Position numbers and translations under genes: made by a program
In this document: positions 1 through 8,215 of the stretch, in pieces
How positions within the stretch are numbered: the stretch's first letter is position 1
How the letters are laid out: each line of letters starts with the position of its first letter
Notes under the pieces: generated by a model
The model's database searches: none
What the model saw: the letters and a program-made list of their open reading frames with translations, nothing else
What the model was told of the DNA's origin: nothing
NCBI RefSeq assembly: GCF_039541915.1
Contig: NZ_BAABHD010000005.1
Location: 434,001-498,000 of the forward strand
Reading direction: 5' to 3'
Source: Nibrella saemangeumensis
GTDB lineage: Bacteria > Bacteroidota > Bacteroidia > Cytophagales > Spirosomataceae
Length of the DNA stretch: 64,000 nt

Positions 1-1
1 G

Positions 2-109
2 CAGCAAAACGCCGAGAAGATGCTTCGCCCGCTGCTGGAACAGGTAGCCGGCAAAAAGGTGGTCATCCGGTACCAGCCGCCCGATGGCCCGGCCCGCACG
101 CTCCAGTAG
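2..109 (+). CDS. C-terminal fragment of an unidentified protein
   Basis: The last 35 codons of a gene that begins before the window, ending in TAG. The tail is amphipathic and basic (LRPLLEQVAGKKVVIRYQ) and ends PPDGPARTLQ. It is in frame without interruption and is followed by about 90 bp of non-coding sequence before yqgE, which supports a real 3' end. I do not recognise the family from so short a piece, and the reading frame itself is only moderately supported. Confidence 0.45.
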   Translation, partial: QQNAEKMLRPLLEQVAGKKVVIRYQPPDGPARTLQ

Positions 110-198
110 ACGCTTTGGGTAAGTTTTTGCCCGGAAAATAAACCTGTACCGGACGTTTTTCGTAATATGGCTACGATACCCATCTCAACCGGGCCTAT

Positions 199-753
199 AT
201 GAATACGCAGACAATTACGAAAGGAAGTATCCTGATTGCCGAGCCTTACCTGGGCGACCCCAATTTTGAGCGCAGCGTCGTGCTTATCTGCGAACACAGC
301 CAGGAAGGTTCTTTCGGGCTGGTTCTCAACCAAATCACCAACCTGACACTAGGCGATGTGCTGGAAGATGTGTATGCGGAGTTACCGCTTCATGTGGGGG
401 GGCCGGTTCAGCAAAACACCCTGCATTACATTCACCGTCGGCCGGATCTGATCGACAACGCCATTCGGGTGCAGGATGGACTGTACTGGAGTGGTGATTT
501 TGAGCAGGTAAAGCAGGCGGTGAACCTGGGAACGCTCACGGAAGGCGACATCCGGTTTTTTGTAGGCTATTCGGGCTGGAGTGGGGGTCAGCTGGACGGT
601 GAGTTATCCGAAAAATCCTGGTTTGTTACCCAGGCCGACGCTGATTTTCTGTTTGACACCCCAGCCGACCAGTTCTGGCGGGGCCTTCTGAAACGGATGG
701 GCGGAGAATTTAAGGCTATTTCCAACTACCCGGTGGATCCCCGGCTGAATTAG
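199..753 (+). CDS. yqgE: YqgE/AlgH family protein (UPF0301)
   Basis: 184 residues, the usual length of the family. The N-terminus has the family pattern GSILIAEPYLGDPNFERSV followed by LICEHSQEGSFGLVLN. The middle has LHVGGPVQQNTLHYIH and the C-terminal half FFVGYSGWSGGQLDGEL; both are hallmarks. The molecular function of the family is not firmly established; AlgH was linked to regulation in Pseudomonas. There is no signal peptide or membrane segment, so it should be cytosolic. The ATG start gives the conserved N-terminus directly. It appears to be a single-gene unit, followed by a weak hairpin with a T-run before the next gene. Confidence 0.93.
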   Translation: MNTQTITKGSILIAEPYLGDPNFERSVVLICEHSQEGSFGLVLNQITNLTLGDVLEDVYAELPLHVGGPVQQNTLHYIHRRPDLIDNAIRVQDGLYWSGDFEQVKQAVNLGTLTEGDIRFFVGYSGWSGGQLDGELSEKSWFVTQADADFLFDTPADQFWRGLLKRMGGEFKAISNYPVDPRLN

Positions 754-848
754 ATTTGGGTAGCATTGCACTTTTTGCCAATTTTGTCACGGCCCGGCCA
801 CAAGCACCAGCCGGCGCTTTACCTAGTTGACTCGTTATTGAATAGCAG

Positions 849-874
849 GAAGGTGGTTGACGCTGCCTTCTTTT
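849..874 (+). terminator. Weak hairpin with T-run after yqgE
   Basis: A 5-bp stem (GAAGG / CCTTC) followed immediately by TTTTCTT, located about 100 bp after the yqgE stop and just ahead of the next ATG. The stem is short, so this is only a tentative terminator. Confidence 0.35.
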
Positions 875-881
875 CTTATGT

Positions 882-1490
882 ATGCGTAGATATCCAATAG
901 TTCTGTTTTGGTTCCTGTTTGCTGTTCCCCTGCTGACGCAGGCTCAAAGTGATTACGCGCCCGGCCATTTTGGCATCAAGGCAGGTCCGGCGCTAACGCG
1001 CACATCGGTATCGGGAATTACCCCTAACATTCCTAAAAACAAGATTGACTACCAGTTTGGAGCCATGTATCAGTTACGGCTGAACCGCTTTGTGCTGCAG
1101 CCCGAAGTGCTATACGCCGTTAAGGGTGGTACGTTTCAGGTGATCCGGCTGGGCAGTACCAACCGGGAAACAACTCGGAACAACTATAACTACGTGAGCG
1201 TTCCGCTACTAATTGGCTGGATTCCTACCCCCGGCATTATCCTGCAGGCCGGGCCGGAGTTCAGTTACGCCTTGAATACGCCCCGAACCAATGGTCCCGG
1301 CAGCCGGAATGACCTGGGTATTGTGGTTGGTGCGCACTACGATTTTCTGGATATGCTGGAAAAATTCAGCCTTCAGGTACGCTACATTCACGGGCTTAAT
1401 GATGTCTCCGGCAATCCGCTGGCCACCTTCCGCAACCAGGCGCTACAGGCCTCTATTGTGTACAATTTCTACCGGATGAAGAAAAAGTAG
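882..1490 (+). CDS. Outer-membrane beta-barrel protein (PorT-like)
   Basis: 202 residues with an N-terminal signal peptide (hydrophobic segment at residues 6-21 ending ...LLTQAQS). The rest alternates short hydrophobic strands with turns: GIKAGPALTRT, YQFGAMYQLRLNRFVLQPEVLYAVKG, YVSVPLLIGW, LQAGPEFSYAL. This pattern is typical of the outer-membrane beta-barrel (PorT / OMP_b-brl_2) families of Bacteroidota. The C-terminus ends with a final strand (QALQASIVYNFYRM). The stop codon overlaps the GTG start of nuoA by one base, so the two may be co-transcribed. The specific ligand or role cannot be read from the sequence. Confidence 0.8.
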   Translation: MRRYPIVLFWFLFAVPLLTQAQSDYAPGHFGIKAGPALTRTSVSGITPNIPKNKIDYQFGAMYQLRLNRFVLQPEVLYAVKGGTFQVIRLGSTNRETTRNNYNYVSVPLLIGWIPTPGIILQAGPEFSYALNTPRTNGPGSRNDLGIVVGAHYDFLDMLEKFSLQVRYIHGLNDVSGNPLATFRNQALQASIVYNFYRMKKK

Positions 1491-1960
1491 TGACCATGCT
1501 CTCCGACTTCGGCATTATCCTGCTGTTCATCATAGCCGCGCTGGCGTTCTTCGTGCTGATTATGTTTATCAGCCGGTTGCTCCGACCTAACCGCCCGAAC
1601 GTCGAAAAGCTGAGTACCTACGAGTCGGGCGAAGAGCCGGTCGGCAACGCGAATGTGCAGTTCAACATCCGGTTTTATGTGGTAGCCATTATCTTCGTGC
1701 TGTTTGAAGTAGAACTGGTTTTCCTGTTTCCGTGGGCAACCGTCTTTGGGCAGGCCACGCTGATCAACGAGACCAACGGCCTGTGGGGCTGGTTCGCCCT
1801 GGCCGAAGCAGTCCTGTTTGTTGTTCTGCTGGCTCTGGGCCTGGCTTATGCCTGGGCAAAAGGCTATCTCGACTGGGTGAAGCCTGAACCCCAAATTCCG
1901 CATATAGAGAGCCCTGTCCCTAAAAGTCTGTATGACAGCGTGAATGAACGGTATAAGTAA
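1490..1960 (+). CDS. nuoA: NADH-quinone oxidoreductase subunit A
   Basis: Membrane subunit of respiratory complex I. Three transmembrane helices are visible: residues about 8-28, 63-83 and 98-122. Between the first two lies the conserved loop LSTYESGEEPVGNANVQF, and helix 2 carries FEVELVFLFPW, both diagnostic of NuoA. GTG at the given start overlaps the preceding stop codon; an ATG two codons later (position 1496) is an equally good start. It heads a nuoA-nuoB-nuoC run. The 156-residue length is slightly longer than the enterobacterial protein because of a hydrophilic C-terminal tail. Confidence 0.95.
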   Translation: MTMLSDFGIILLFIIAALAFFVLIMFISRLLRPNRPNVEKLSTYESGEEPVGNANVQFNIRFYVVAIIFVLFEVELVFLFPWATVFGQATLINETNGLWGWFALAEAVLFVVLLALGLAYAWAKGYLDWVKPEPQIPHIESPVPKSLYDSVNERYK

Positions 1961-2056
1961 TGTTCAAGCCAGCCCTCTGCTGACTGAAACATTGCGGAAA
2001 CGATTTTTCCACCATCCCCGTTAGCCTGTTGACGGCATTGTGCTGATCAAACGACC

Positions 2057-2638
2057 ATGAATTCACCCAACACTAAAACCGGCGATGCAGGCTTTATTCT
2101 GCTCAGTTCAGAAGAATTGCTGAACTGGTCGCGGGAGTCGTCGCTCTGGCCGCTGAGCTTCGGTCTGGCTTGCTGCGCCATTGAGATGATGCAAACGTTC
2201 GCGTCGAATTACGACCTCGAGCGATTTGGTATTTTTCCGCGACCATCGCCCCGACAGTCCGACATCATGATTGTATCGGGAACGGTTACCTACAAGATGG
2301 CCGACCGGATCCGGCGCCTGTACGAGCAGATGCCGGAGCCCCGTTACGTGATCTCAATGGGCTCCTGCGCCAACTGCGGTGGGCCTTACTGGCAGCACGG
2401 GTATCATGTGGTGAAAGGCGTTGACAAAATTATTCCGGTTGATGTGTATGTGCCCGGCTGTCCGCCCCGCCCGGAAGCGCTGATCGATGGCGTAATCAAG
2501 CTTCAGGAGAAAATCCGGAAAGAAAAGCCCCTAACGGGTACTACTCCGCTGGAAGCGCAGAAAGATTCCGATAACGTTTCAAAAGAAATACCTGTTCCGA
2601 CCAATGCCATTTCAGGAAATACAACAACGCATCAGTGA
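2057..2638 (+). CDS. nuoB: NADH-quinone oxidoreductase subunit B
   Basis: Peripheral-arm subunit that carries the terminal 4Fe-4S cluster N2 next to the quinone site. The cysteine ligands are visible in LACCAIEMM (adjacent cysteines), GSCANCGGPYW and VPGCPPRPEALIDG. The conserved FPRPSPRQSD stretch is present. A divergent, charged C-terminal tail of about 30 residues follows the conserved core. The last 35 bases overlap the start of nuoC in another frame, which indicates translational coupling. Confidence 0.97.
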   Translation: MNSPNTKTGDAGFILLSSEELLNWSRESSLWPLSFGLACCAIEMMQTFASNYDLERFGIFPRPSPRQSDIMIVSGTVTYKMADRIRRLYEQMPEPRYVISMGSCANCGGPYWQHGYHVVKGVDKIIPVDVYVPGCPPRPEALIDGVIKLQEKIRKEKPLTGTTPLEAQKDSDNVSKEIPVPTNAISGNTTTHQ

Positions 2639-3137
2639 ACGGTTCGGTGAACTGGCAACCGCCATTACCCAGAACCCACAGCCTTATCTGGTCGTACCGG
2701 CGGAGCGTATTGCCGACATATGCCAGTTCCTGAAACATGACGAACGGCTGTTTTTTGACCTGCTCGCCTGTATTTCCGCCATTGACAATGGTCCAGCAGT
2801 CGGTACTATGGACGTTGTGTATAACCTTACGTCCATTCCCTACGGCCATGATCTGATGCTGAAGGTTGTTGTGCCGCGCAATACCGACCAGGAACCCCTG
2901 CCTTCAGTACCGAGCGTAACCGCTGTCTGGCGCACCGCCGACTGGCACGAGCGCGAAGCGTTCGACTTGGTCGGTATCCGGTTTACCGGTCATCCCGACC
3001 TCCGGCGCATTCTGATGCCCACTGACTGGGAAGGACACCCACTCCGCCGAGATTACACAGATCCGGAGCGCTACCACGGCATTCGTACCCAACCACCCAT
3101 TGATCCGCCGGGTATTGGCAACGAACTCCCTAAGTAG
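2604..3137 (+). CDS. nuoC: NADH-quinone oxidoreductase subunit C
   Basis: 30-kDa subunit of complex I, 177 residues. The signature WHEREAFDLVGIRFTGHPD lies at about residues 113-131, followed by LRRILMPTDWEGHPLRRDY. It overlaps nuoB by 35 bp. In most complex I operons nuoD follows directly; here the next gene is an unrelated exported protein on the same strand about 70 bp later, so the remaining subunits must be encoded elsewhere. It is a stand-alone NuoC, not a NuoCD fusion. Confidence 0.95.
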   Translation: MPFQEIQQRISERFGELATAITQNPQPYLVVPAERIADICQFLKHDERLFFDLLACISAIDNGPAVGTMDVVYNLTSIPYGHDLMLKVVVPRNTDQEPLPSVPSVTAVWRTADWHEREAFDLVGIRFTGHPDLRRILMPTDWEGHPLRRDYTDPERYHGIRTQPPIDPPGIGNELPK

Positions 3138-3210
3138 CGAAGTCAACCAAAGCAGCGAAGTTTCGGTTTACTGTCTATATTCGCCAGTAAGCTTTTAATC
3201 TTATACGCCT

Positions 3211-4869
3211 ATGCGCCTTCTTCACTGCGCTTTACTATATATTTTCCTGTTTATTTCACCTGCCATTGTCGCCCAGACGGATTCGGTGACGGTAACGGGT
3301 CGTATCCGGAACCTGACCCCTCAGCTCTACCGCCGGTCGCCCCAGGTGCTGATTACCCGCACCAACATTTTACAGGCCAGTCAGGAAATAGCTCATCCGG
3401 CTCCCCTGGATGCCGAAGGCCGGTTTCGGGTGAAGGTACCGCTCATTTATCCGCAGGAGGAATTAACCTTTAACTTCAATACAATTACCACCGGCTTTCT
3501 GGCCGCACCGGGCACACTTAGTATTGATCTCAACGCCGATTCGCTGTATGTAGCCGAGGTGCCGTTTCGCTTTGGTGGGGTAAATGCCCAGGTCAATCAG
3601 CAGTATGCCCGCTACAGAGCGTATGAAGCCCAGAATCGGAAAAAGCCGGACTGGACCAGGCTGACACGTCAGGCGCAGGGGCGCACCCCGGCCGGCGTTC
3701 ACCGCTATCTGGTTGAGACCTTTACCGAGCCGCTACGGGCATTTGCGGCCAATCAGAGAGTGCTTCCGCTGCTGAGTCGCTGGCTTACGTCTGTTGCCCG
3801 CTACGATGCCGCTACGTTCCAGTACGAGCAGGCCATGGCCGAAGGTACCGAATTACCTGCTGCGTTGAATGACTCACTCCGTCCCGCCGACGACCGGCTG
3901 CTCACCGTTGCCCGCGCTACGGCCATGGAGCGTTTCAGCCAATATGCGGTTCAAACCCTGAACAGCTCAGTAATCACAGGTTCCAACCAGGCCGGGCGCA
4001 GTTTACCGGTGCCAACGCTGGCCTCGCTGGTCGAACGTTACGGTAAAAACCTGACCGAATCGGAACGGCAGCGCCTGCGGAACATCGGCTCGGCCGGTGC
4101 TATCAAACCCCAGGACCTTCGGTTTGTCAATTCACTGGTAGAGCGCAGCGCCGATCTGTTTCAGCGCCTGATGACCTACGAAGCCCTGATCCGCCAAAGC
4201 CAGAACCGCTTCGACACCCCCTCGGTCGATTACCTGCGGGGCTACGCGCTGGTCAGCGCCCTCCCTACCCTGACGCTGACCGATGCCCAGCTTTTTTACG
4301 GCCACATACGCCCTCAGATTAAAGATGCCTACCTCGGTCCTTCCCTAAGCGATGTTTATTACCGGGAAACAAAAGATAGTCTGCTGATCCGGGAAGCGGC
4401 CGGACGGCTCGCTACCGGCGACTCGCTGAGTGGTCTGAACGAAATTGCACCGGGTATTTTTGCCACCCGAAACCGGACTACACCCGGCTCGCAGTTATTT
4501 AGTAAGCTGTTGAAAAACAACGCCGGTAAAGTAGTCTATGCGCTGATCTGGTCGCCATCCGTGGAGAGTAGTCAGCAGGTAGCCCTGGCAGCCCAACGGC
4601 TGCGGGATGTGTTCAGCCCCCGCGAATTATCGCTGCTGTACATAGCGGCACCGGACGTTGATCCAACACTCTGGCAGGAATTCATTGTCAAGCGCAACCT
4701 CAAAGGTGACCACCTGTACCTCTCCGCCGAACAGTGGAGCGAGGGTATTTCCCAGCTTGGTACCGACTATATTACCGTTTTTGACCGGGCTGGAAAGCGG
4801 CAACGGCGCAGCGCCATTGATCCGCAGGAGTTCGACAAGCTGGTAACGCAGTTACAAAAGCTGCTATAG
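3211..4869 (+). CDS. Exported protein with degenerate thioredoxin-like C-terminus
   Basis: 552 residues with a signal peptide (residues 1-21, ending FISPAIVAQ). Residues about 25-130 form a beta-rich domain (VTVTGRIRNL..., LDAEGRFRVKVPL...) like the DUF4369-type domain found before thioredoxin modules in Bacteroidota. A long helical middle follows. Residues about 437-552 resemble a TlpA/thioredoxin fold (GKVVYALIWSPSVESSQ... DYITVFDRAGK). Where TlpA proteins have WCxxC, this protein has W447-S-P-S-V-E, so the redox cysteines are absent. It probably has a binding or structural role in the periplasm; that is inference. Confidence 0.65.
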   Translation: MRLLHCALLYIFLFISPAIVAQTDSVTVTGRIRNLTPQLYRRSPQVLITRTNILQASQEIAHPAPLDAEGRFRVKVPLIYPQEELTFNFNTITTGFLAAPGTLSIDLNADSLYVAEVPFRFGGVNAQVNQQYARYRAYEAQNRKKPDWTRLTRQAQGRTPAGVHRYLVETFTEPLRAFAANQRVLPLLSRWLTSVARYDAATFQYEQAMAEGTELPAALNDSLRPADDRLLTVARATAMERFSQYAVQTLNSSVITGSNQAGRSLPVPTLASLVERYGKNLTESERQRLRNIGSAGAIKPQDLRFVNSLVERSADLFQRLMTYEALIRQSQNRFDTPSVDYLRGYALVSALPTLTLTDAQLFYGHIRPQIKDAYLGPSLSDVYYRETKDSLLIREAAGRLATGDSLSGLNEIAPGIFATRNRTTPGSQLFSKLLKNNAGKVVYALIWSPSVESSQQVALAAQRLRDVFSPRELSLLYIAAPDVDPTLWQEFIVKRNLKGDHLYLSAEQWSEGISQLGTDYITVFDRAGKRQRRSAIDPQEFDKLVTQLQKLL

Positions 4870-4885
4870 GGTATAGAGCATCAAT

Positions 4886-4937
4886 AAGCCCCGCCCGAAT
4901 GACCTGCTGTTGAAATAGGCTTTCCTGCGGGGCTTTT
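4886..4937 (+). terminator. Bidirectional terminator between convergent genes
   Basis: A 9-bp perfect stem (AAGCCCCGC / GCGGGGCTT) with a long loop, followed by TTGTT on the plus strand. It lies between the end of the thioredoxin-like gene and the end of the VOC gene on the other strand. Confidence 0.7.
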
Positions 4938-4969
4938 GTTCAGGTAGTGTTACTTCTTTTCCTTCCTTT

Positions 4970-5668
4970 TCACCAGGCAACCGCTAGTGGACGTTTCACC
5001 TGTATTTCTTCGTGGAAACGTAATTCTATGGGTTTTCCGTGGTGTTCCAGTTGAATACGAATCGGGTGTTTCTCGGCGGGACGCATCGTAGGCCACCAAC
5101 CACGACCCGCCCTGGGCACGATCAGCAGTCCTTCCGACTCGCCCATCACCACAAAGTCCGGCATCCGGGGGCCTTCGGCAAAGTAGGGAATGGCGTAATT
5201 GGCCAGCAGAAACTCACCTGCTTCACTCACCGAATCGACAGGTACCCCTACTTCGTTGATGCTCAGAATGGATGACGAGTTGAATGACTTATACGAAACA
5301 TTGTTGAGCTCATGTCTGGCAATAAACTCTAGGATTGTACCGTGGTTATCTAGGAAGTAGAACGCATGCGCGTTCCAATTCTCAAAATGAGCAATCTTCC
5401 GGCCATCCGTAAAGGGCAGTACACCCGTCCGCTTCGAGAGCCAGGCAAAGGCCTCCTGCATCTGGTTGGATGGAATCAGGAACGCCAAGTGGTAAAACGG
5501 TTGCGTCTGGGTATTGACTCTGAAGTGCAGTTGTGACCAGCCCACCTGAAACGTTACCGATTTCGCCATCAGATCTACGATGGGTAACCCCAACCGGCCG
5601 CCGTAAAAGGCTACCGTACCGGCTATATCGTTGGTCTCGAGATATACAGATTTGATCTTCATGGCCAT
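4970..5668 (-). CDS. VOC (glyoxalase/bleomycin-resistance fold) family protein
   Basis: 232 residues comprising an N-terminal VOC module (SVYLETNDIAGTVAFYGGRLGLP, residues about 5-30; FYFLDNHGTILEFIARH, about 100-116) and a second, weaker repeat (INEVGVPVDSVSEAGEFL). Paired beta-alpha-beta-beta-beta units with His/Glu metal ligands are the family pattern; H53 or H59 (LHFRVN, YHLAF) and E113 (ILEFI) are candidates. The substrate is unknown. Start at 5668, or three residues in at 5662 (both ATG). It begins one base after the cytochrome c stop and is probably co-transcribed with it. Confidence 0.82.
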   Translation of the reverse strand: MAMKIKSVYLETNDIAGTVAFYGGRLGLPIVDLMAKSVTFQVGWSQLHFRVNTQTQPFYHLAFLIPSNQMQEAFAWLSKRTGVLPFTDGRKIAHFENWNAHAFYFLDNHGTILEFIARHELNNVSYKSFNSSSILSINEVGVPVDSVSEAGEFLLANYAIPYFAEGPRMPDFVVMGESEGLLIVPRAGRGWWPTMRPAEKHPIRIQLEHHGKPIELRFHEEIQVKRPLAVAW

Positions 5669-5669
5669 G

Positions 5670-6656
5670 TTACTTTTGCGCTACCTGCACGCCGGAATCA
5701 GACGCCGGCTTAAACTTCACTACCTGGTTACGCATAGGCTTAACGGACCGCAGGTAGGCATAGATCGCTTTCAGATCGCTATCCTTCATACCGGCATACA
5801 TGGTCCACGGCATAATTGAGTTATAGTCCTTCATCCCCGTGACCGGAATATTCTGTGGATCATTATAGGCTTTAAAGCGCTGCAAAAACTGCTCTTCGGT
5901 CCAGTTACCCAAACCGGTTTCCTTATCGGGTGTCAGGTTCGCGGTCTGGAGTGTACCAGCAGGTATCTTAAACTCCCGACCACCAGCCAAAGCCTTATCT
6001 TCCGAGGCCGTATGGCAATCCTGGCAACTCGCTGCCAGCACCAGGTACTTTCCGTAGGCGAGCTGATCGGTTGTGTCAGGCCGGGTTACAGGCTCAGCCG
6101 CTGCCGGCATGGTACGCACAATAACGTTCAGCGGAAAATCAAGCTGGCGCTTCGGATGCGCAGCCTCAACAGCCGGAATCGTGCGGAGGTAAGCGATAAT
6201 GGATTTCACGTCCTCGGTATCCATTTTCCCGAAGGAATGATACGGCATAATGGGGAAGAGCGGCTCACCGTTCCGGTCAACACCGGTGGTAATGGCCCGG
6301 TACAACTCGCCGTCGGTCCAGTTGCCAATGGCAGCCGGCGTAATGTTCTTGGCGTATATTTCGCCGGGTAAGCCGATCTCGTGGCCAAACTTATCGCCAC
6401 CTCTACCCAGCGTACCGGGTGTAAGCGGTCCGGAGAATTTGCTCCAGTCACGGGTCGAATGGCAATCCATACAAACCGCTACATTATTGGCCAGATAGCG
6501 CCCCCGCTCAATCTGGGCCTTTGTTCCCTCTACCTTTAATTCGGGAGCAGGCCCCACGTTGGGTAACCCCAGTTGGATAAACGCCAGAACACACAGGGCG
6601 ATAACGGCGACTCCGCCGACAACAAATAATCCGATGCGAATTAATTTACGTTTCAT
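5670..6656 (-). CDS. Membrane-anchored diheme cytochrome c
   Basis: 328 residues. An N-terminal transmembrane anchor (residues about 8-30) precedes two cytochrome c domains, each with a CxxCH heme site: CMDCH (about residue 62) and CQDCH (about residue 211). Each domain has a distal methionine-bearing segment (LFPIMPYHSFGKM; NSIMPWTMYAGM). This is the layout of diheme electron-transfer subunits that accept electrons from periplasmic dehydrogenases. No dehydrogenase is adjacent; the downstream neighbour is a VOC protein. The role is periplasmic electron transfer; the partner is unknown. Confidence 0.88.
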   Translation of the reverse strand: MKRKLIRIGLFVVGGVAVIALCVLAFIQLGLPNVGPAPELKVEGTKAQIERGRYLANNVAVCMDCHSTRDWSKFSGPLTPGTLGRGGDKFGHEIGLPGEIYAKNITPAAIGNWTDGELYRAITTGVDRNGEPLFPIMPYHSFGKMDTEDVKSIIAYLRTIPAVEAAHPKRQLDFPLNVIVRTMPAAAEPVTRPDTTDQLAYGKYLVLAASCQDCHTASEDKALAGGREFKIPAGTLQTANLTPDKETGLGNWTEEQFLQRFKAYNDPQNIPVTGMKDYNSIMPWTMYAGMKDSDLKAIYAYLRSVKPMRNQVVKFKPASDSGVQVAQK

Positions 6657-6696
6657 GAATAGAATAGTGTGGATATAGTAAATGGTGGATAATGCC

Positions 6697-7188
6697 TTAA
6701 CGGACGGCCTGAAGGGTCATGGTGGCTTTTAATGATGTCTGACCGTCTGAGGGCAGGATGTCAAACCGAATTTTCAGGGTACCGGCAGTGCTTTCCAACA
6801 CCTGCCATTGCTCCATCTCACTGTCGTTCTTCAGATCCACCAGACTAATAACCTGGGTTTCCGGATCGTAGATCCAATGGGCAGTCAGTTCTTTATGCGG
6901 TTCATCAGGACGGCAACGCAGCGACCCTTTGTCAGTAATCAGGTTACTGTTGGCTTCAAAAATCAGCGCGTCGTCTTTTTCACAGGCGCTCATGAACGAC
7001 AGCAGCTCACTATCGGGCTGGCCGTCTCCGTTAAAATCAACCGGTGTGTCGAGTTTAACCGACTGTACCGTCCAGGCTTTGCTGACAAAAGAAGGAGCAA
7101 CTGTAGATGTAGCTGTTCTGAAGGCTACCATTCCGAGGAGCAGGCCCAGCCCGAGGGGCAGTGCCAGCAAATACGCGAAGCGTTTCAT
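6697..7188 (-). CDS. Exported lipocalin-like protein
   Basis: 163 residues with an N-terminal signal or anchor segment (residues 4-24, LALPLGLGLLLGMVAF). The mature part has the layout of Bacteroidota lipocalin-like domains: KAWTVQSVKLD... DDALIFEANSNLITDKGSLRC... HWIYDPETQVISLVD... GTLKIRFDI. An EF-hand-like loop, DFNGDGQPDSE, may bind calcium. Two cysteines (in SACEKDD and SLRCRPD) could form a disulfide. It is 40 bp upstream of the diheme cytochrome on the same strand. Function unknown. Confidence 0.6.
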   Translation of the reverse strand: MKRFAYLLALPLGLGLLLGMVAFRTATSTVAPSFVSKAWTVQSVKLDTPVDFNGDGQPDSELLSFMSACEKDDALIFEANSNLITDKGSLRCRPDEPHKELTAHWIYDPETQVISLVDLKNDSEMEQWQVLESTAGTLKIRFDILPSDGQTSLKATMTLQAVR

Positions 7189-7311
7189 GGTGTATTTGTT
7201 GTGGTTGTAGTGTGGATAGAAACGGAATAAGCTTTTGTGCCGCCGTTTGTTGAGTCAAAGTTGGCTTATTCATTGTTGCTTCTCAATCAACAGATAAGTC
7301 AAGTGGTAAAA

Positions 7312-7351
7312 AGGCAGGTTGAACTGGCAAATCGACCGGTTCAACCTGCCT
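7312..7351 (-). terminator. Intrinsic terminator (minus strand)
   Basis: A 13-bp perfect stem (AGGCAGGTTGAAC / GTTCAACCTGCCT) with a 14-base loop, followed on the minus strand by a T-run (the plus strand reads GTAAAAAGG before it). It ends transcription coming from the membrane hydroxylase gene at 7428. Confidence 0.8.
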
Positions 7352-7360
7352 GAAAAGCGA

Positions 7361-7399
7361 CCGGCGCGGACACGCTCCTGATGGAGGTATCCGCGCCGG
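7361..7399 (-). terminator. GC-rich hairpin upstream of the terminator
   Basis: A 10-bp stem (CCGGCGCGGA / TCCGCGCCGG) with an inner CTCC/GGAG mini-stem. It lies between the stop codon at 7428 and the T-run terminator, making a tandem double hairpin at the 3' end. It has no T-run of its own. Confidence 0.55.
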
Positions 7400-7427
7400 C
7401 GGGTAATGAAACGGCAATAGCCGGAAG

Positions 7428-8078
7428 TTACTTCATGTATGTACCGAAGACATGGTCCCAGATCGGCGATGACACGCCATAGTTGCTGTGCGGGTCTTTG
7501 TAGTGGTGAACACTGTGGTTAATCCAAAGCCACTTAAACATATTCTTCGGTGGCGTATAAGCATGGACAATGTAATGCACCAGCAAATACCCCGAATAGC
7601 CTACCAGAAAACCTGGATAAAATGCGTAGGCAGATTCACCCATCAATGTGGTAAACAGTCCGAAAAATACAACCCATATCACCACACCGAGGGCTGGCGG
7701 CAAGGCCAGCCGGGACTTGTCTTTCGGATACTCATGATGCACGCCATGAAAGGTGTACTGAATCTTAGCCCGCCGGGGTGTGGTAGGCTCCAGGTGGTAC
7801 AGGTAACGATGCAGTACATATTCAAACAGCGTAAAGACAAACCACCCGGATGTAAACAGCGCGGCAATGACGTAAGCCGACAAATCCGTGTAGGTAAACG
7901 CGTACCACATCAGCACAACGGCCGATACCATCCACATTGATATAGGTACCGCAATGTGCGTACGGGAAAGCGCTTCCAGAATCGGATTATCAAATAATGG
8001 GCGGGTACCGCTATTCTTTGGCCTTGCATGACCAGGCCTGGCCTGGGCCGACTTCACTTTTTCAGCTTCTCCTTGCAT
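7428..8078 (-). CDS. Fatty-acid hydroxylase / sterol desaturase family membrane enzyme
   Basis: 216 residues. Four hydrophobic segments and the histidine clusters of the non-heme diiron membrane hydroxylases are visible: HRYLYH (about residue 89), HGVHHEYP (about 109), HYIVHAY (about 165) and HSVHHYKDP (about 187). Related Bacteroidota proteins act as fatty-acid 2-hydroxylases or sterol-desaturase-like enzymes, but the substrate cannot be assigned here. The N-terminal 30 residues are polar and basic. It is followed by a strong double-hairpin terminator, so it is probably monocistronic. Confidence 0.85.
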   Translation of the reverse strand: MQGEAEKVKSAQARPGHARPKNSGTRPLFDNPILEALSRTHIAVPISMWMVSAVVLMWYAFTYTDLSAYVIAALFTSGWFVFTLFEYVLHRYLYHLEPTTPRRAKIQYTFHGVHHEYPKDKSRLALPPALGVVIWVVFFGLFTTLMGESAYAFYPGFLVGYSGYLLVHYIVHAYTPPKNMFKWLWINHSVHHYKDPHSNYGVSSPIWDHVFGTYMK

Positions 8079-8215
8079 ACAGTTGAATCATTCGGTGATT
8101 GGTGCGAAAATAGTGGATTTTAAAATACGTTCAATTGATTAAAACGCGTGTTTACTTTATGAAACCAGGAAATGATCCAGTTTTCAGATGAATAAACGAG
8201 AAGCAAACCAACTTG

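Noticed and set aside
1469..1903. Open frame of 144 codons on the minus strand opposite nuoA
   Set aside because: Shadow of the strongly supported nuoA frame; no family features.
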